Part shown: one piece after another, positions 6,822 through 9,222 of the stretch
Numbering within the stretch: the first letter of the stretch is position 1
How the letters are laid out: the number at the start of each line of letters is the position of its first letter
Assembly (NCBI GenBank): GCA_022729835.1
Contig: DZBC01000074.1
Span: 1-9,222 of the forward strand
DNA length: 9,222 bases
DNA from: Sulfuricurvum sp.
GTDB taxonomy: Bacteria > Campylobacterota > Campylobacteria > Campylobacterales > Sulfurimonadaceae
Reading direction: 5' to 3'
The notes under the pieces: generated by a model
Told to the model about the DNA's origin: nothing
The model's input: the letters and a program-made list of their open reading frames with translations, nothing else
Databases searched by the model: none
Translations under genes and position numbers: made by a program

Positions 6822-7532
6822 ATGAAAACGAAACGACCGTTTCAGCGCGTAGAACGCATGACACCCACCATGCGCGTGATCCATTGGGTCAATGTAGTTG
6901 CCGTGGTGGCAGCAGTAGTGACGGGGCTGTACATTGCGCATCCCTATTATCAGACCTTTATGGCCGATCCGGCGGTAGACAAATATGTGATGGCGTGGAA
7001 TCGGCTGGTGCATCTCTTTGCGGCCATCACGGTTGACATCACCTCGATCTGGGTGGCTTACATGTATGCCAGCGGAGACCGGCATAAGCCGTGGATGAAA
7101 TTGATCCCAAGCAAAGAGAATGTAGTCGAGTTTTTCGAGGTGGTGCTCAACATCTTCACCTTCAACCGCCGCAAAAAATTTGATACGACGCACATGGACA
7201 GCTTCAACGCCTTTTGGTTTGCGCTCTTGCATCTGCTGCTGGTCTTCATGTTGCTGACGGGTCTGCAGATGTATGTGCAGGGCTTGGCTTCGGGCGAGAG
7301 CTCTATCGGAGCGTGGTGGCCGTGGATCTTACATGTAAGTACCGACTGGACATTGACGGTATTCGGCGGCAATATGGGGGTACGCTACGCGCACCATCTG
7401 GGTATGTGGGCCACTGTGATCTGGACGATGTTTCACATCTATGTTCAGATTTGGCGTACCATCTTCTGGCAAGAAGGAGATATTGCCATCGCCTTTGGCG
7501 GCAGTAAATTTCCAAAAAAACGTCGGGAGTAG
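6822..7532 (+). CDS. hydC: Hydrogenase b-type cytochrome subunit HydC
   Basis: Integral membrane protein (236 residues) that takes electrons from HydA and reduces the quinone pool. Four hydrophobic segments are visible at about 19-39, 62-82, 130-152 and 190-212. Histidines suited to bind two b haems are H21 (VIHWVN), H64 (RLVHLF), H191/H192 and H205 (MFHIY). H191 and H205 are 14 apart, as in the ligand pair I recall for Wolinella HydC. A very strong AAGGAGG site (6811-6817) overlaps the hydB stop. The loop between helices 3 and 4 contains a TTACATGTAA copy coding LHVS, and the end of helix 2 carries a one-mismatch copy. The product ends in a basic tail (KFPKKRRE) expected on the cytoplasmic side. 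Confidence 0.95.
   Translation: MKTKRPFQRVERMTPTMRVIHWVNVVAVVAAVVTGLYIAHPYYQTFMADPAVDKYVMAWNRLVHLFAAITVDITSIWVAYMYASGDRHKPWMKLIPSKENVVEFFEVVLNIFTFNRRKKFDTTHMDSFNAFWFALLHLLLVFMLLTGLQMYVQGLASGESSIGAWWPWILHVSTDWTLTVFGGNMGVRYAHHLGMWATVIWTMFHIYVQIWRTIFWQEGDIAIAFGGSKFPKKRRE
7058..7067. repeat. TTACATGTAT, one-mismatch copy of the iterated palindrome
   Basis: Core TACATGTA at 7059-7066 in hydC, codes A-Y-M-Y at the end of the second membrane helix. Its reading frame differs from the other copies. Confidence 0.65.
7329..7338. repeat. TTACATGTAA, exact copy in hydC
   Basis: Exact 10-mer within the 12-bp palindrome CTTACATGTAAG (7328-7339). Codes L-H-V-S in the loop before the fourth membrane helix of HydC. 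Confidence 0.85.
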
Positions 7533-7534
7533 TC

Positions 7535-8083
7535 ATGAAATCAACCGCTATCATAGGGGTCGGCAATATTCTGTTCCAAGATGAAGGGATCGGCTGTTAC
7601 GCCGCGAAGTTTCTCGAAGCGAACTACACCTTCTCAGAAGAGATCGACATCATCGACGGCGGTACGCTGGGATTCAAGCTGATGACCTACTACCAAACCT
7701 ATGATCGGGTCATCATCATCGATACCGTCTCCATCGAAGATACGCCGGGTTCGGTCTACAACCTTCCGGCCGATGTACTCATGGGGCTGGGCAGTTACCG
7801 CCAGACCGCCCATGAGGTGGAGGTGGTGGAGATGCTGGAGATCTGCTCCTTGCTTGAACGTATGGCCGAGGTGAGTGTGATCGGTATGATTCCCGAAGAT
7901 ATCGTGAGCGTCAACATTGACCTTACCGATAGCATTAAAGCGGCTTTTCCTGCTTTGATTGCCGAGATCGTTCGGGAGCTGGAGCGCTGCGGCATTACAT
8001 GTAAGCCCAAAAGCGTCTTGATCGGCCTTGATGAGATTATCGACGCCTACAACAACCCCTCTCACGCCAAACTCTGCGCATGA
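7535..8083 (+). CDS. hydD: HyaD/HybD-type hydrogenase maturation endopeptidase
   Basis: Cytoplasmic M52-family protease (182 residues) that removes the HydB C-terminal peptide once nickel is in place, letting the active site close. The GVGN-x-L-x-x-D-E-G-x-G start is present. The three nickel-sensing ligands fit the HybD pattern: E17 (DEGIG), D63 (IIIDTV) and H93 (TAHEVEV). DGGTLG (41-46) is also conserved. The last 25 residues or so, after a TTACATGTAA copy coding ITCK, extend slightly past the length I expect for E. coli HybD. GGGAG (7525-7529) lies 5 nt before the ATG, and the gap after hydC is 2 bp. The stop overlaps the next ATG as ATGA. Confidence 0.95.
   Translation: MKSTAIIGVGNILFQDEGIGCYAAKFLEANYTFSEEIDIIDGGTLGFKLMTYYQTYDRVIIIDTVSIEDTPGSVYNLPADVLMGLGSYRQTAHEVEVVEMLEICSLLERMAEVSVIGMIPEDIVSVNIDLTDSIKAAFPALIAEIVRELERCGITCKPKSVLIGLDEIIDAYNNPSHAKLCA
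7995..8004. repeat. TTACATGTAA, exact copy in hydD
   Basis: Exact 10-mer near the 3' end of hydD, read in the frame that codes I-T-C-K, in the less conserved C-terminal part of the protease. Confidence 0.85.
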
Positions 8084-9222
8084 TTTTTGAACTCTCCATC
8101 GGCTGGTCGTCGCACCAGCACTACATCCGCGATTTTTTAGAAGACTATTTTGCTTCCTTACATGTAAGCGTCAACGTCACCCAAACATCCGGTGCCATCA
8201 ACATCGAAGCAGACGCAGAAGATACCGCGTTTGCGCAGGCACTGGGCACGCTCGAATCGGTACTGCCCTACTCCTTTTTTATGGGCGCCGTAACGCACCG
8301 TAGCAAGGAGGGAAGCTTTACATGTAGACCTATGCGCACCAAAGCGCCGCTTCCGCTCAATCTCAGTCTCTGCCCGCGCTGCGAAAAGCAACTACGCCAA
8401 AGCCGCGACGCGCTCACACACTGCGCTTTTTGCGGGCCGCGCTATAGCCTCTCGCTTTTGGATGCACCGCCCTTGATCGATGAGGCTTATATCCGTAGCG
8501 CTGCCGAGGCGCTCAAAGCGCTTAGGCGCCTTGGGCTGGGCACCCTCTTTGGCGAGCGTAATTTAAGCCTGATGGAGCGCTCAGAGGGTGATGGGTATCT
8601 GCTTTATGGCAGAGTAGAGCATCTGGGACGCGATTTTGCCCTCACCGCAGATGAACGCGCCGCGCTTCTTTCGATTGAGCGACCGCTGATGCAGCTCTCC
8701 ACCCAAAGCGAGGCGATGCAGGAGCGCTTTGGGGGCGCGGTGTGGGTCAAATGCGTCGATGAGGCGGTGGGGGTGTTGCTCTTTGACGCCCTTGAAGGTG
8801 TGGATGCGTTGTGGTGCAGCAGTGCTGAGGCAGAGGTACATGTAAACTTTGCGCCCGCAATCCCATCACAAAAAGAGCTGCGTGTTGCCCTCTACAAAGA
8901 GGCGCGGTTGGTGATCGAGGGGGAGCGGGTCTGGACACCTTGCGCGGTGGAAAGGCCGCATGATACGCTGATCTATACGCCCACACTCTGCGCGGTGCGT
9001 GAAGGCGAAGCGCACCGCATCGATGCGACCGAGCGTTTTGAAGCGGCCAAAACCACCAAGCTGCTCGTTTTGGAAGGGAGCGAATGTGCGCTTGAGCACT
9101 CCAACATGAAGCCCTTCAAGATCGCCCACGCGACGCTTCGAGCGGTGGGCGCGACGCATGGGCTTTTGGGTCAAAGCGCGGTGGGGCTCTATTTTGAAGG
9201 GGATGAACTCTCCTTTCACTTT
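8080..9222 (+). CDS. hydE: HydE-like hydrogenase accessory protein with HypF-like N-terminal organisation, 3' end outside window
   Basis: The frame is open from ATG 8080 to the window end (381 codons, no stop). It starts inside the hydD stop (ATGA) without its own ribosome site, so it is probably translated by coupling. Position after hydABCD matches hydE, which is needed for hydrogenase activity in Helicobacter by my recollection. Residues 1-75 resemble an acylphosphatase-like fold (GAINIEADAED...FAQALGTLES), but I see no catalytic G-x-x-F-R-x-x segment. One zinc motif follows: C98-x2-C101-x13-C115-x2-C118, then GPRYSL, closely like the C-x2-C-G-P-R end of a HypF finger; HypF has two fingers. 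The next region (about 135-215) loosely recalls the HypF YrdC-like domain. HypF makes the cyanide ligands; whether this paralogue is catalytic is unknown. Three TACATGTA copies lie in this gene. Confidence 0.75.
   Translation, partial: MIFELSIGWSSHQHYIRDFLEDYFASLHVSVNVTQTSGAINIEADAEDTAFAQALGTLESVLPYSFFMGAVTHRSKEGSFTCRPMRTKAPLPLNLSLCPRCEKQLRQSRDALTHCAFCGPRYSLSLLDAPPLIDEAYIRSAAEALKALRRLGLGTLFGERNLSLMERSEGDGYLLYGRVEHLGRDFALTADERAALLSIERPLMQLSTQSEAMQERFGGAVWVKCVDEAVGVLLFDALEGVDALWCSSAEAEVHVNFAPAIPSQKELRVALYKEARLVIEGERVWTPCAVERPHDTLIYTPTLCAVREGEAHRIDATERFEAAKTTKLLVLEGSECALEHSNMKPFKIAHATLRAVGATHGLLGQSAVGLYFEGDELSFHF
8158..8167. repeat. TTACATGTAA, exact copy in hydE
   Basis: Exact 10-mer within CTTACATGTAAG (8157-8168). 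Codes L-H-V-S in the N-terminal domain of the HydE-like protein, 153 bp after the copy in hydD. Confidence 0.85.
8318..8327. repeat. TTACATGTAG, one-mismatch copy in hydE
   Basis: Core TACATGTA at 8319-8326. Codes F-T-C-R between the acylphosphatase-like part and the zinc motif of the HydE-like protein. Confidence 0.7.
8836..8845. repeat. GTACATGTAA, one-mismatch copy in hydE
   Basis: Core TACATGTA at 8837-8844. Codes V-H-V-N in the HydE-like protein. Confidence 0.7.

Noticed and set aside
6702..7232. 176-residue minus-strand open frame across hydB/hydC
   Set aside because: It spans the junction of two certain genes on the other strand and is rich in His/Arg/Asp typical of shadows.
484..8845. 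TTACATGTAA copies as a transcription-factor regulon
   Set aside because: Most copies are deep in coding sequence, far from starts, and form an ungapped palindrome, so promoter control is a poor general explanation.
8866..9219. Minus-strand open frame near the window end
   Set aside because: It lies opposite the continuous hydE frame, which fits operon position and the HypF-like zinc motif.
1..9222. CRISPR arrays, tRNA/rRNA genes, transposases or insertion sequence ends
   Set aside because: No spaced direct-repeat array, RNA gene signature or transposase-like frame was seen on either strand.

Overview
This window comes from a Campylobacterota-like (former Epsilonproteobacteria) genome, probably a hydrogen-oxidising chemolithotroph. 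The basis is the gene order of the hydrogenase block (small subunit, large subunit, cytochrome b, maturation protease, HydE-like protein), which matches the hydABCDE arrangement I know from Helicobacter and Wolinella. The HydA twin-arginine region (DRRDFMKWASATTA) also resembles the Wolinella type. Base composition is moderate to high for that phylum, so I do not name a genus.

Layout. Positions 2-205 hold the 3' end of an HD-GYP-type gene (c-di-GMP phosphodiesterase or response regulator). It overlaps by 35 bp the start of a large hybrid sensor kinase (171-3266), which has two periplasmic solute-binding-like domains, one membrane segment, a kinase core and a receiver. Next come a very short secreted-type ORF (3276-3431, +) and a convergent, overlapping feoA-like gene (3300-3647, -). 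The 3' ends of these two read through each other in a way that looks like a deletion scar. A 199-bp AT-rich intergenic region (3648-3846) separates feoA from the divergent hydrogenase operon and carries candidate regulatory sites for both directions. The rest (3847-9222) is one tight operon hydA-hydB-hydC-hydD-hydE with ATGA overlaps or gaps of at most 9 bp. hydE runs off the window end.

How the genes work together. HydA and HydB form a membrane-bound uptake [NiFe]-hydrogenase exported folded by the Tat pathway. HydC is the di-haem cytochrome b that passes electrons to the quinone pool. HydD cleaves the HydB C-terminal peptide after nickel insertion. HydE is a poorly understood accessory protein that here looks like a degenerate relative of HypF. 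The sensor kinase and HD-GYP gene form a separate signalling unit with no demonstrated link to hydrogen metabolism.

The two most notable signals are these. (1) The palindrome TTACATGTAA (core TACATGTA) occurs nine times in 9.2 kb, five times as the full 10-mer, mostly inside coding sequence in different reading frames, and never in the conserved hydA or hydB genes. (2) The HydA proximal-cluster motif, normally CxxC, reads CAGN, so one of the four usual cysteine ligands is replaced by asparagine while all other cluster ligands are intact.
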